The notes beneath the pieces were generated by a model. It did not search any database, was not told the origin of the DNA, and saw only the letters and a program-made list of their open reading frames with translations. From Lichenostomus cassidix (taxonomy: Eukaryota > Chordata > Aves > Passeriformes > Meliphagidae), in assembly GCA_008360975.2 (NCBI GenBank), contig CM039182.1, positions 148,680,656-148,744,655 of the forward strand: DNA of 64,000 bases. The letters are read 5' to 3'. This document shows, one piece after another, positions 36,267 through 48,922 of this stretch (positions are counted from its first letter, which is position 1; each line of letters opens with the position of its first letter). A program made the position numbers and the translations under genes.

Positions 36267-36807
36267 TGTGTTGAAGTCACCAATTGGCCCAAGTGGAGAT
36301 AGACTTTAAATTTGGAGCAGTTTTCCTAATCAGAACTGAAAACTCCACCATTTTTCCTAATGAATTTGGAACTGAATGAAAATCTGTGGGAATTGTCGAG
36401 TAGAACTATAGTGTTATGTAGAACCCAGATTTGGTTGTTTCCATGCATTTTAAGGCTATTTTGCAAAGTTGCTGAAATGAGCATTTCCCAAAATGTGTAT
36501 TTCATAAACATTTCATCTTTCTCTCTGGAGAACATGTGAACATCTCATAACGGGAGAGGATGAGCTTATCTTCCTGGCAAAATGAGAACTCAAGGGGAGA
36601 GCAAAGGGAGGTCAGCAAAGTAAACCCAGCGACTAAGGGCTCATTTCCAAACCAAATGGACAAAGTTGGCTTCCCCAGGGCACATCAAGGGCACAGAAAG
36701 GACAGAGCATGGATGAAGCTCCATGATTCACACTCCTCACTGGAGCTGAGGGAGGCCCTGATGTGTGTTCTGCACGGGATTTACTGGATATTAATTAATT
36801 ATTGATT
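36267..36807. other. Non-coding spacer
   Basis: No gene or repeat was recognised. Confidence 0.5.
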
Positions 36808-37086
36808 TTCAGGGAGAAAATATTTACCCTGAGGGTGATGAAGCACTAGAATAGATCACCCAGAGAAATTCTGGATGGCCCATCCCTGGAATTTTTCAAG
36901 GCCAAGCTGGATGAGGCTGTGAGTAATGTGGTCTAGTGGAAGGTGTCCTTGTCCATGGTAGAGGGTTGGAATTAGAGCATCTTTAAGGTCCCTTCCAAGA
37001 CAAACCATTCTATGACTATGTGATTCTATGATTCCATGATTATGTGATTCTCTGATTCTATATTTCCATGATACTATGATATGATT
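36808..37086 (+). mobile_element. CR1 LINE 3' end fragment with expanded tail
   Basis: Sense: 'tttaccctgagggtgatgaa', 'gcactagaatagatcaccca', 'ccatccctggaatttttcaa', 'gtggtctagtggaaggtgtc', 'catctttaaggtcccttcc', 'caaaccattctatgactatg'. Then a tail of about nine degenerate 8-bp units (ATTCTATG, ATTCCATG, ATTATGTG and similar) runs at 37007-37086. A real tail at the element's end confirms its orientation. Confidence 0.95.
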
Positions 37087-40000
37087 GAGTAGAAATAAGA
37101 GCAAGTTCATTAAACTGAACATTTTATGTCAATAGTTCATATTGATTGAGAAGGAAATTTGATCACTGATGATGATGGTCCAAGAAGCTGGGAAATTCTC
37201 TCTTAAACCATTTCTCAGTAGTGCTTCTCAGCCCGGAGACATTGTCTAAATCTTGTCTGAATGGGTTTCATTTGGGTATCCATAAATTCATACAGATAGT
37301 TATGACAGAAAAAAAGCCATTCAAATCCCAGGTATTTCTAAAACAGGCATCCCCTCCCACCGCAGAATATTCAGTTAAATCAGTTTCCAGAGACAGGTTT
37401 AGGTCACAGGGAAAAGGAAGAACATCACAAATTCTAACTCCAGTGCAGATCTGATGTCATGCTAAATGATATTTCTTTGTGGTTTTTGTTCTTTATTTCT
37501 AAATAGTTGCCTTTCACTACATTATATCAATGTTTATAAAATCTGATGGGCTTTAAAACATGCAAAAACGGATTAAATGAATTTAGCAGGGATCTGAGGA
37601 GTATTTAGCATTTTGTATAGACTTAATATATCCCTCTGTGTTTAGTATCTCTCGCCCAATACTAATGAAGTTTCTACTGGAATTAGTAAATCTCTTTCAT
37701 TTACTTACTTAGAAGAAAATATTTAATAGATGCCAGAGGAATTTTGCAAATTTCCCTAGTTCTGATGGTGATTAATAAGAAACCATGTCAAATGTATAAA
37801 TAATTTCTAGTCTTAAATTAGTGCTCTTTCCTACTTAAATCTTGGGGGTATATGTAGGCTCAGAATATTTCATGATAACTGTTTAAGTCATACTTATTTC
37901 TTAATTGAGCTTCATATTAAGGTGAAATAGAAGCATATTTAAGGATGGAGATAAGAGTGTCATCGTCATTATCTCTAAAGGACAAAATGGTGCCAGCCTG
38001 TAAAAGTATTTAGTCAATCTCAAATTGTCTTGATTAAGCAAAAGCCTGACAAATGATTTGAGGCTTAAACAGCTAAAATCAGAAGAGGTGAAAAACAATC
38101 TAATAAACTCAGTGTGAAGTGGAGTACCTCCTAACTCTGAGTGATGGGTGACCAGTTAGTCATTTCTACAGTCATTTGCAATTCAAATTAAGGTCTTTAA
38201 ATACTGTTCCTTTAAAGCTTGATTTGTCTTAAAGATTAACTGAAATATTTTTAAATTTTTTTTAAGGAACAGCTTCCTTTTGTGCTGGTGGTGCTTGAGG
38301 GTGCTTATTTATGTCATTTATTGCAATCATATTGATGCTGGGGGCAACATTTACTGATCTTTAGTTGAGATGTAGGAAATTCCATCAGGGACATCTGATT
38401 CAAGCCCAGCCTAGACCTAAACAGACTCAGAGTATTTATCACACATCCACTCTTTCACTGAAACAAAACTAGGAACTGCAGGAGAAATATGTTCACAACA
38501 TAAAAGCTGCAAGAGTAAATTGGCACCAAATTATCCTCTTGTTGGTACTCTCAGCACAGAGGTGAAATCCTAATTCTAACTGTAGAAATGGAACAGAGTT
38601 TTTCTCAACTTCATCCAGACCAGGCTCAGACACTTTGGTGTGGTGGAAGTGGGAGGTTTGATTGCTGTTGCACAAAGGGAATTATGGTAAGGCTTTTTTT
38701 TTCCATTTTTCTCCAGAATTTCCAATTTTCTACCAAGAACACAGAAGAAAAAAGTTATTTGAGATCATTGTAAGGCGTGGTGAATCCTTATTTACTGAAG
38801 GTATCTGGTAGTTCTTCTGGAAAACACACAGGACCTGCTGATTTCATTCCTGGTGGGATCTCAGGTGCTCTCAGACACTGCCATGGTCAGTTTATTTCTA
38901 AGGAGAGAAGAGAGGAGAAAACACAGATATTTCCAGCTGCTGTGATCCCTATCAGCCTGGAAGGACTGCAGGCAATAGTAGGATTACACACATATGGCTG
39001 CAGCCCATAAAAGCTCCCCTTTAGTTAGACAACAATTCCCACCAAGCTGTTTAAAGCTCCTCAGCCATCACACAGGAGGGATTGATAATTCCAGAGGGTG
39101 ATTCATCCCAGTCTGAGATAGATGTCTAACAGAAGTGGGATGAATTACTCAGCAGACACATTATGTCTCTTCAGAGCCACAAAGGGACTGAAATAAGTAG
39201 AAAGTTTAGACAGTGAGCTCAGGCTGGTGGTTGAGACAAATCTGCCTCCCCAGGTGTAGTCAGGAGCTCAGGGGTAGCAGGGAGTAAGCAGAGACACTTT
39301 ACTGCACTAAACCTCACTATTGCTCAGCAGCCAGTGCTCAATTACTCAAAAAAGGGTCTGCAAAACTTCCACAGAAAATAGGTTTCTCCAGCTGATGAAC
39401 AGAACTACAAATATCTATGTGTTTACATAGAGGCTCTTAGAGTACGCAATTATTATGGCAAAAATACAACACCCACCAACAAAACAACTTCATTATTTGA
39501 TCTGATGTCTGAAGTTTAGGCATCAGGAAAACTTGTTCACCACTCTAAGGACTATTTGTGAAATCTGGGGATTGAGATCTAATCTATTCTTCTGTCCCTT
39601 CCAGTTACTTACATGTTTCTTTGTGTTCTGTTCTAATTTCAAATTAAAAAATGAATGCTTTTCTTGCAAAGCATTTCCTGCCAGCTAATGAAACAAGCTA
39701 TTGGAAAGTTATCTTGCTGTTGGTCATAAATTTCCCTTTAATTTGTTTTCATTCTTCATTATTCACTGCAGAGTAAAGGATTATCCCAAGATTTTACAGT
39801 CACTGCCTAGGTAGAGTGATTGGTCTGTCTCATGACAGGATATCAATCATCCAAACAGTCCAACTCTTCAGGTATTCTGTCTGAATGTGAAAATAATTAG
39901 TGCAAATAAAACTTTATATGGGGTGAATTCTAGCTCCAGGTTTTATCTTTTCTTTTAAAGTTACTAGCAATATATTTCCATTTAACAATGTAAAATATAT

Positions 40001-40465
40001 TCTGGTGGACACTTACAGTTAATGGCAACATTACACATATTTTTTTACTATGTTAACTTGTTATATTAAGATTAGACACCCAGTTCTTGTGACTGTGAAG
40101 ACATTTCTCAGATGACAGGATTATTTGATTTATCTCTAAAATCTCTCCACTTTAGCAGTCAGAGTCACTGAACTCATACATACATAAATGGACTTTTCTG
40201 CACTGCTGTGGCTCCAATTGCCCTGGTCATTTTTGCTGCTGAATGGCTTCATCTTGGAAAATCTTGCACTTTTCTGACTGTGATAATGTGGCCTTTGGGT
40301 CAGTCCTCTTGCCCACTTCTCACTCAATGCATTTTGCTGGATTTCACAAGGTCCAAAGTTTGTAATTTGAAGACAAATAGGAAACAGAAAGGAATGAGCT
40401 TCGGATGAGAAAACAAACCACTGAAGGAAAGGTTGAAAACTTTATTTCTATGTACATCTAAGGGC
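37087..40465. other. Repeat-poor non-coding block
   Basis: 3.4 kb of AT-rich single-copy sequence with no gene or recognised repeat. Confidence 0.45.
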
Positions 40466-40540
40466 ATCCAAACTTCTGTGGACAATCTGTGCCAGGGCCT
40501 CACCATCCTTTAAATAAAGACTTTTGTACCTAGACGTTTG
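40466..40540 (-). mobile_element. CR1 LINE internal 3'-UTR remnant
   Basis: Antisense landmarks 'gggcatccaaacttctgtgg' and 'acaatctgtgccagggcctc', then 'accatcctttaaataaagac'. The normal 3' terminus is absent on the upstream side, so this is a remnant of an older copy. Confidence 0.7.
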
Positions 40541-43349
40541 AAGTGCACTTTATATAAGCTGAGAAAATACTTCCTTTCTTGCTTTTCCCTCTTTTGTCTA
40601 AAGCCTGTTGAGTCTCTCAGCCTTTACAATTTTGCATGAAAGAGTTTGGTATTGTTGCTGCTTAAATAGGAACCATTTAATCATCGACTCTATTAGGAGA
40701 CTAACTGGAACTTGCTATTCTTTAATTTACTTGCAGACTTTTTGCTCTTGCTAAGTGTTTTTGGTTTAGTGTTCTGGAACTAAATCATTAGCAAATGTGC
40801 TCAGTAAGGCCTGGAGGAACAAATTACCTGTTGAGGTAATTTGAATGTTATTTTTCAATGCTTTTTATTTGTGTGTAGGAGGATGGACTAAGCTGGGGGT
40901 TTTAGGAGATTTAGCTACTCCTGAAAGTGTCACTGTTTGACTGTGTGGTCTCAGATAATTTATTTGAGCCAACATTTTCTAATTTGCATGACTAAATCAA
41001 AGTGTGTAAAAAGGGCTTTGTTGTTTCAGGAGTTCAAACACTGCTGCTCTTACTTCAGTTAAAAAGTAATTAATCCTGAAAAAAATGTGTGACTTGCAGG
41101 AGAAGAGGCCAATGGTGTGATTTTTATATCTCTGTGTGTGCCTCTAGTTTATAAAGTCAGGGCACTAGGAGCTGTAATTCTTTCCTAAAGCCCTAAAACC
41201 TACAGGATAAGCTACACTTTGCTAATAAACATGTCCAAGTTTAGAAATATTTCTATTATTTAAAATTCAATCTGGAATCCATCCAAACTTTTCTAGTTTT
41301 GTAAAACCGATGTTAAGCTGTTTTCTTCTGTTATTTTTCCCTGTTAGATATAATTGAGTTTAGAATCCTTGAAGATGTTCTTTGAGACCAAAGAGGAGGT
41401 TGGTTTCCCATGAATACCTTACCCAGCAGTGCCAGAATTATAACTCTGTTGTGATTTCCATACCAAAGGGATTTCAGACAGAATAAACAAACATCTCAGT
41501 ATCAGAAGTACCCAAACTGCTTCCATCCTTTTCTTCCTGGTGTTGCAGCCTCTTCTGCTTGTTTTTCCAGACAACACTGGTTCCATTATATTACAGTTTT
41601 CTGAGCTCTGAATCCTTCAAAAACATTTAGTAAATCATAACCTCTACAGAGGAAAAATGGGCTGCATTTCTGTATGAAGAGTGAAATACACTTTAGGTAC
41701 AGAAGCTCATTAGACAAAGATTTAGATTTAAGATTTAGATAGGAAAACCAATCTGGTAACATTGAATGGACCACTGATGGTCTTTGACTTGCAACAGGAA
41801 TGTCTTGATATCCTAATTTTTATTCCAGTCCCGAAAACAGTTTAAGGGTTAGTTGGGTGTATTGTTATAGGCTCATGTGAGTGAAAAATAGAGGGACAGA
41901 AATAACAGGAGGTGTCTCAGAGTTTCAGGAAATATCCTGAATAGAGGCCTTTAGGGTGCTAGACCTGTGTATTTACTGTACAGTCATAAGCCCACTCATT
42001 AAAAGGCCATTAAGCAAATTAGAAAGTGGGTAACCACTCCTCACAGCCTGTTGTTTATTTGCAGGTCAATGTAGGCTAATGGAGCTTTTTGTTCTTCACA
42101 AACACTTCTCACGACATTAACAGATTTCACTAAAAATCTACTTCATTTATTACCATTTCAGGCTCACTGGAAGAGATAAATAGGACATTAAACATGTACA
42201 GAAGTTTAAATTAGCAAAATCCCATCTGTTCTCGTCCTTCCTCTAGAAAAGCAGGAGCCTACAATCCATCAGTCTTGTGGCACCAGCCAAGCAATTAAGG
42301 CTGCTGACACAGTCCTTTCAGAGTGACACGTTGGAGCTGAATGCAAAGCGAGTTTTGGTGTGCAGAGCACGCTCTGGGGAAGGGGGATAAAATCACACAA
42401 GTTTTTTCAGCCCTTTTCCACCTCAATAGAGCGTTGAAATGGCAGTTGAGAGGCAAGGAAGATAGTTTGGCTCACCCCAAAAATCCAAAATGACCCAGTT
42501 TTATAGCTGAAGCCAACTCTGCTGCAATAATAATGACTTTTTTATGGAGATGTAATTGTGGGGTAAAGTAGTTCATATTCCTGACGTTACAATCCACACC
42601 CCAAAATTATCATATGAATGAAACCCACGTGGAAGGTATCACATATGAAGGAGGATTCAGGACTGAAACAGCTGCAGGAATGGCTTTAAGATGGGCTCTG
42701 ATATTGATTTACTGCAAAGCCAGCAGTCCTCAGTGGGATGATGCAAGAGTTGAGCATGCAGTAGAATCTGAAGAAAAATAAACCATGTCCACAGTATCAG
42801 ATCCCTGTTGGCTTAATTCTTCTGACAGCTGGGAACTGGGATTAACAATCAGCACCTTTCCAGCACATGAGAGTCTCAGGAGCTGAGCTTGAACAGCTCA
42901 AGTGCTAATTTATTTCATTTCAGTCAGGGAACAAGTAATGTCACATAGAATTATGATTTCTTAATTTGGGAACCTCTATTTCACTTTCTATACAAATTTT
43001 GATGTATTCAATTAAATAATCTTTTCCTAAGAACATGATTATGGAATCCTACTGCAACTCTGTTAAGAAATAAATTATATCAAGATGATCTGATTTGCAT
43101 AGATCTGATTTGATTTAGATATTTTATTTCCTCTACTCTTTTGAAGGAGGGCTTGAAATCTAGCAGGTCACCTCTGTCAGAGATTTACCTGCATTTCTCA
43201 AAGGATGAATTAAATAATGAGTCTTTAGGTATTGGACAAAATAAGAAGAGATAACCTTGAGGTAGGTCAGGTTTAAAGGCAGAAGAGGACTGGGAGGGTC
43301 TGGGAGAGATGGGCCTGATGTGACTGATGATGAGTTCCATGAGCAAGTG
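40541..43349. other. Repeat-poor non-coding block
   Basis: No gene was recognised. The part at about 42280-42660 is non-repetitive and mixed in composition, with words such as CAATTAAG, TGACGTTAC and CCCACGTGG. The last two resemble CRE-like and E-box-like sites. This is only suggestive. Confidence 0.4.
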
Positions 43350-43497
43350 GAGTGACAGGACAAGGGAATGGCTTCAAACTGAAAGGGAGTAGGTTTAGAT
43401 CAGAGATTAGGAATAAATTCTTCCCTGTGAGGATGGTAAGGCTCTAGCACAGGTTGCCCAGACAAGCTGTGGCTGCCCCATCCTTGGAAGTACCTAA
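43350..43497 (+). mobile_element. CR1 LINE 3' UTR fragment lacking its terminus
   Basis: Sense: 'agtgacaggacaagggaatg', 'gcttcaaactgaaagggagt', 'gaggatggtaaggctctagc', 'acaggttgcccagacaagct', 'gtggctgccccatccttgg'. It stops at 'aagtacctaaa', so the last 100 bp of the element are missing. Confidence 0.9.
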
Positions 43498-46400
43498 AAA
43501 CTTCTGGTGACTCCTGCAATGTTTGTAATACCTGCGAAATTCTTAATTATATTTTTTCCATAAAACCAAATTTTATAGTAGCCCCACTGTAAAGGGATGC
43601 CAAGGTCAAGAGTCAAGGGCTCAGTACTTATAAAGTACCCCAATCAGTAGTGCTGCTATAGTATTTTTCTCTTCTGAACCTGTTTTATGATGTCATGATG
43701 TTGTTTCACTCTCTCCAGCTCTTTCTAAAAAAGGAAAGTTGGAAACAGAGGAACCTCTGACTGTTTCCAGATTTTTTATCCTGACTCATGTGCCAGAATG
43801 ATAATTCTGCTCTTTGGATCTTTTCCCCTGTGGAGATCCCAACTATTTTACAGTCCAGCAAAGAGGGAAACAATTCCTCTTTATAACCCACCAGTGGAAA
43901 AGTCAAAATTTCATTGACCAAAACTACTCTGGGGTGCATTTGACTTACCATTCAACTCAATGATGGCTACAGCAATGGTATTCTAGGAAAGGGGTGAATA
44001 AATCAGGCTGTCTTGATCCTGAAGACAGAAAAGCTTTGGCTCCCTGCAGAGGAAAGGGAATGGGAGAGAGCAGCAGGCACTTTATTAAAACAATTATGGA
44101 GAACAGTAATTTTGTCAACTTCACCCCGTAGTAAACAGTAGCAAAATAACCATCATTCGTATTAGGTGGCACATTTAACTTCCACTTTCCAAGTGTTTTT
44201 CCTTCTTTGATAGTCTGGAGGGAAACTGATATCACTGTGGGAAGAGGGAGACAGAAACACTTCAGTAATGCCCTGAAAAAAGATCTCATAATACCTCTGA
44301 TGAAGGAGAAGGTGGAATCAATTTGAAGCCTGTCTACATCTGAGCAAATCACCCTGAGCTACATTTATTGCCACAGAAGAGCTGGAGTTTAAATCAGTTG
44401 TGGAAGCATTGGCATCTGGTAATTATACTTTAAGGTACCTCAGACACCAGATTGAAAATACACCAGACCTTTGAGAGACCCAAAATCTTTTGGACCTCCA
44501 AATAGACTCCCAAAATGATATTCCAGGGCATCTCCAGCTGCACTGATGTTTTTGTTTAGCTGCCTTAGTCGAGGTTATAGGCAACAGAATCAATAGATTT
44601 TAGTGTGTAATTCAAGTCTTCCTAATGTAAGGAAGTGAAGCAGAGGAATTGTGCTCCTGCCATTCCATGGACTCAGTGTCCTCCAGCCACAGCAGAATCT
44701 CAGATAACTTGGTTTAGCATAGACAACTACACTGCAGGCATCTGAATTTAGTGTGGATGAATCCTGCCAGGATTCAATCCAGGCATTTGAGTATCTCCTG
44801 AGCAGTGGTGACAAGGGGAGCTGAGCTCTAACGCCACCACCCTGGCTCTGGCCTCCTAATATTGGGCTCCTTTGTTTTCTGTTATTGCCTTGGTGGATAC
44901 CTGTGATTAATATGGAAAAGTGTAACTGCTGCTGTGATTAACTTTTCCAATTCTAGGGTTTGGCTCAACAATATAAGTTTTTCTGCCAGCCCCAAGCAAA
45001 TATTAAAGATGTGCTGGAAATGATGACATACCCCATAAAATACTGAGCTTCTGTTTCATATAACCCACATCTGAATTGAAAATATTGGTCTTCTTAGATA
45101 GACACTATATTTCTTCCCTCTGCCTTGCCACAAGCAGGCTCAGGGAGATAATGACCCTGGCCTTAGAAGGCCACATTATTCACCTTGAACAGTAGCAAGT
45201 AATGCAGTTTCAGTTTGCTAACAGTACTGCTTCCCAGGCCTCAATTACCTGGCAAACATAGATGGATGAGCAAATGGTCTTCAGCAGGAATTGATTCTCC
45301 CTCCTGGAGTTTTGCATGTTTGTGTCTTTGTGTGTTTGAGTCTTCCTTCTTCCCACTGATTACTGAAAAACCCCTTTTTTTCCTCTACACAATAGCACAG
45401 TTCTGCAATGAGCTGGAAGATGGATACCTAATCTAAGATGAATGCAATGCTAAAGGGAAAAAGCTTCTGATTATTTTGTGGAAGAAGAGAGAAATGATTG
45501 AGAGTGTCAGAGTCCTTCGTCTATTCCCCCAAGAGCACGTAAAAAAATCCATACTCCCTTACATCATTTGAATGTCTTTTTTTCAGGGCTTTTTCTGGTA
45601 TTCCCACACATTTACAAAACCTAGAGCAAGAGCTAAAATAGTAAATAGTGTTGAAGAGCAAGTTTGGAAGGGGATGCAAACTTAGGAATTTCGAAACTAT
45701 TATTATTATTAATAATAATAAAATTAATACTATTACTATTATTATTATTTATTTCAATTTTTAAACTGTTCTTATCTCAACCCTTTACCATTTTCTGATT
45801 CTCCCCATCCAACTGTGAAACAGAAAGGAAGCAAGTGGCTGCCTGGTCCTTACTTGTGGCTGGGGTTAAACCATGGCAGTCAACTCTTCACTTTTCTCCT
45901 TCCTAAGTGGAAATATGTAAAGAAGTTTCTTCTATGATAGCACTTATTTTTGGCTGCAGGCCAGGCAGCTCTGAGACTGCAAGGCAAGGTCTGCACACTG
46001 TGAAAGCAGAACTTGACATGCCAGTGCTGTCAATCCTCTTTAAAAAAAATCATAATTCCCAGCAATTATGCCCAAGTTCTCACCCAGCTCACCCTTGGCA
46101 GTTATGACTTGCAGCATGAATTAAATGCCCAACTGACTCAGAGGTTGGTTTCACTGCTTTAACTCGATGGACTTTTCATCATATTTATTGCAATTTTCTC
46201 CTTTGGTTTTTCTCAAAAAATAATGAGGGCCAAATTGAAAATACAAAGAGAGCCATGGCTCTCAGAACATCCCTCTTATCTGAGAGATCTGAGATCAGTT
46301 ATATGACTACAAAATCTGATGTGTGTTGGAAACTCAATGCATTTATTTATAACTGGAGGTATCCATATAATTCCCCTGGCTCCAATCACATTCAGATAAA

Positions 46401-46734
46401 CAGCCTGAGGCTGCATTATTTTATTTTTAAGGACATGGCTTTGCTGCTCAAACCCAACCAGCAAAACATGTCCTTGCTGCTTAATTTTCCTCCTTAAACT
46501 GCTGGGAATGTTTTTGTAGAGGTCATATTTAGATTGCATTGACTATTAGTCAGGGGCAGAAGGAAAGGAGAGGACAGGAGAACAGTCTGGGAGAACTTTT
46601 AAAAGACTGAGCTGAAATGTCTTTGCTCTCTCACTCTCTGTAGAGAAGCAGAAGAGCTCAGCACATGTTGCATGAAGCTTCTCGTGCTGCTGATCGAGGC
46701 TTCTGCTCCTCCCATGGGAGAAAAAGCACCTCTG
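43498..46734. other. Non-coding block
   Basis: No gene was recognised. Frames of up to 131 codons on the minus strand (43957-44352) have no family features. It holds an ATT/AAT trinucleotide repeat at 45699-45750. Confidence 0.45.
45699..45750. repeat. (ATT)n/(AAT)n palindromic trinucleotide repeat
   Basis: Four ATT units switch to AATAATAATAA, then after a short spacer return to ATTATTATTATT. The polarity switch makes the tract self-complementary. Confidence 0.88.
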
Positions 46735-46990
46735 GAATCATGGAATCATTAAGGTCAGAAAAGACCTTTAGATCAAGTCCAATTGTCAACACAGCACCAA
46801 TTGCTGTACCCACACATCTTTTGAAACACTTTCAGGGATGCTGACTCCACCACTTCTCCAGGCAGCCAGTTCCAATCCTTGAAATTTTTTCTGAAGTCCA
46901 GTCCAAGCCTCCCCTGGTGCAACTTGAGGCCATTTCCTCTCATCCTGTCCCTTGTCACCTGGCAGAAGAGTCATCCTCCAGCACCATGTT
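46735..46990 (-). mobile_element. CR1 LINE 3' end fragment ('aatcattaaggtc' subfamily)
   Basis: Antisense: 'aatcatggaatcattaaggt', 'gaaaagacctttagatcaag', 'ctttcagggatgctgactcc', 'accacttctccaggcagcca', 'cctcccctggtgcaacttg', 'aggccatttcctctcatcct'. About 255 bp are kept. Confidence 0.9.
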
Positions 46991-47708
46991 AGTTCATATC
47001 TGTTTGGCATGACCAGCAGATCAAAGTCCATGTCTTTTTCTCCAGAATTTCAGTGTGGGAAAGTTTGATTTCTAAAAAATGAAAAAAAAAGTGTAGATTT
47101 TTCCACATAAGCTAAAAAATGCTGTCTAGTACTATGAGTTATATTTCATTAGTGTAAAGCATGTTTTATTCAATGCTTTCTGTATAATAGAAAGGACTCC
47201 ATACAATGGTAATGTTAAGATATTCATTTAGAGGGAAATTTAAAGGAGTGTTTTCTTTATTGAAAGGAAAACATTTTGACTTTGTCAGAACTATAAGATG
47301 AAGTGATGATGGTTCATTTTATCATTTTCATGTTAAAAATGCCACAGAACTAGGGCATATTTCTTTGAAGTGTTTAGATTAAATTGCACTTTCTGCTGAA
47401 AAATTGTCGTGTCAATTTTACTCATTGGTTGCTTTCCTGCTTCTTTTCATTCTTTTGTCCTATGTGTGTAAGGTTGCCAAGCCATCCTTCCCACTTAAAG
47501 CTATCCAGTTTTGGGATATGAATTTCAAGGGTAAAGAGGAACAGCTTTTAGTGCTGTTACTGATATAGCAGCACATTGCATGATGTGAGCAAAGATTTGC
47601 ACTGTGCTCATCCCCACGAAATTTTAACCAACTCAGGACAGACAGACCAACTCAGATTCTTCATTTGCAGTGCCCTGACATGGACCTGGAGCTCAGTCTC
47701 AAAATAAG
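46991..47708. other. Non-coding spacer
   Basis: AT-rich; no gene or repeat recognised. Confidence 0.5.
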
Positions 47709-47958
47709 AATCACAGAATGTTTTGGGTTGGAAGGCATCTTGAAGATCAATTAGTTCCCAACCCCTGCCATGGGCAGGGACACCTTCCACTATCCCAGGT
47801 TCCTCCAAACCCCATCCAGCCTGGCCTTGGACACTTCCAGGGATGTGACAGCCACAGCTCCTCTGGGCAGCCTGTGCCAGGCTCACCACCCTCACAGGAA
47901 AACATTTCTTCCTAATATCTAATAAGAACATGCTCTCCTTTATTTTCAAGCCAGTGTA
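47709..47958 (-). mobile_element. CR1 LINE 3' end fragment
   Basis: Antisense: 'aatcacagaatgttttgggt', 'caacccctgccatgggcagg', 'gttcctccaaaccccatcca', 'gccttggacacttccaggga', 'ctctgggcagcctgtgccag', 'gctcaccaccctcacaggaa', 'catttcttcctaatatctaa'. The 121-codon minus-strand frame at 47608-47973 is a translation of this repeat, not a gene. Confidence 0.94.
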
Positions 47959-48718
47959 ATCTGTAAATACCATTTTTTATACTCACTTCAGCCATATTTG
48001 TAATATGGGCCAATTTCCGACAAATTAAACCAAGAGGCAGAAGTCACAAACATTATATTCTTAAACACTTTGTGAAAATAGCCTAATGAAAGAGAGAGAA
48101 GTGTTAATGTCCAGGCTCAGAGAGAAATTGCTCCATTAACTTAACACTTTGCAGACACCAAGGGATCCCTTCAGGATCCATAAGTCCAGGAGAAACCTTT
48201 GGCACCTTGGCTTTTTATGAACCATTTACTAATAAAGCATAAGACAAAACAGTTCCCCAGATGCTTCTCTTTATACAGCAGACAGGCTGGGTAATCCTCA
48301 GAATCCAGAATGTCATATTTGCATTTCCATAGTTGCAGAAGAGCAAAATTATTATTGAACTATAAAGTTAAACAATAATGTATGCCTAAAATTGCCTGGG
48401 AAAATAAGGTTTTACAAACAACATTCACAAGTCCATTATGGAAAGTTAGGGAAGCCTCAAGAGTGTCAAATAATCTTCAGGATTTTTCCAGTATTTCCAA
48501 CTCTTCCAGATTCACCAGGGTGTTGCTTCTTCCAGTGAGATCTTGCCATGAGCAGCACCTCTGTGTGCATGGAAAACCTGCAGCATCCTCACTCTGACGA
48601 GTCAAAGGTGCAAAAGTTAGCAGATCAGTATTACTTTGTTTGCTCAGGTAAACTGTGTGAACTATGCTGACTGAAATTCTCACTGATGAGCCAGAATAAG
48701 ACTATGGCATTGAGAGAA
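47959..48718. other. Non-coding spacer
   Basis: No gene or repeat was recognised. Confidence 0.5.
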
Positions 48719-48792
48719 TAACAAAATTACAGAACGGTTTGGGGTAGGAAGAGACTTTTGAAGATTTTCTAGTGCAACCTCATGAAATGGGG
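48719..48792 (-). mobile_element. CR1 LINE 3' tip, diverged
   Basis: Antisense: 'aaaattacagaacggtttgg', 'ggtaggaagagacttttgaa', 'aacctcatgaaatgggga'. Only about 70 bp of an 'aatggtttgggttgg'-type copy are kept. It is immediately followed by a CR1 of another subfamily, which probably inserted into or beside it. Confidence 0.75.
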
Positions 48793-48797
48793 ATATA

Positions 48798-48922
48798 TAG
48801 AATCATAGAATATCCTGAGTTGGAAAGACCCACATGGATCATTCAGTCCAAATCCTTCCCTTGCACAGGACAGTCCCAGAAATCCCCCCCTGTGTCTGAG
48901 AGAATTGTCCAAAGGCTTTTGA
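48798..48922 (-). mobile_element. CR1 LINE 3' end fragment ('ctgagttgg' subfamily)
   Basis: Antisense: 'agaatcatagaatatcctga', 'gttggaaagacccacatgga', 'tcattcagtccaaatccttc', 'ttgcacaggacagtcccaga', 'gagagaattgtccaaaggct'. It belongs with the copies at 3.2 and 50.7 kb. Confidence 0.88.

Noticed and set aside
47608..47973. 121-codon minus-strand frame
   Set aside because: It coincides with a CR1 3' end.
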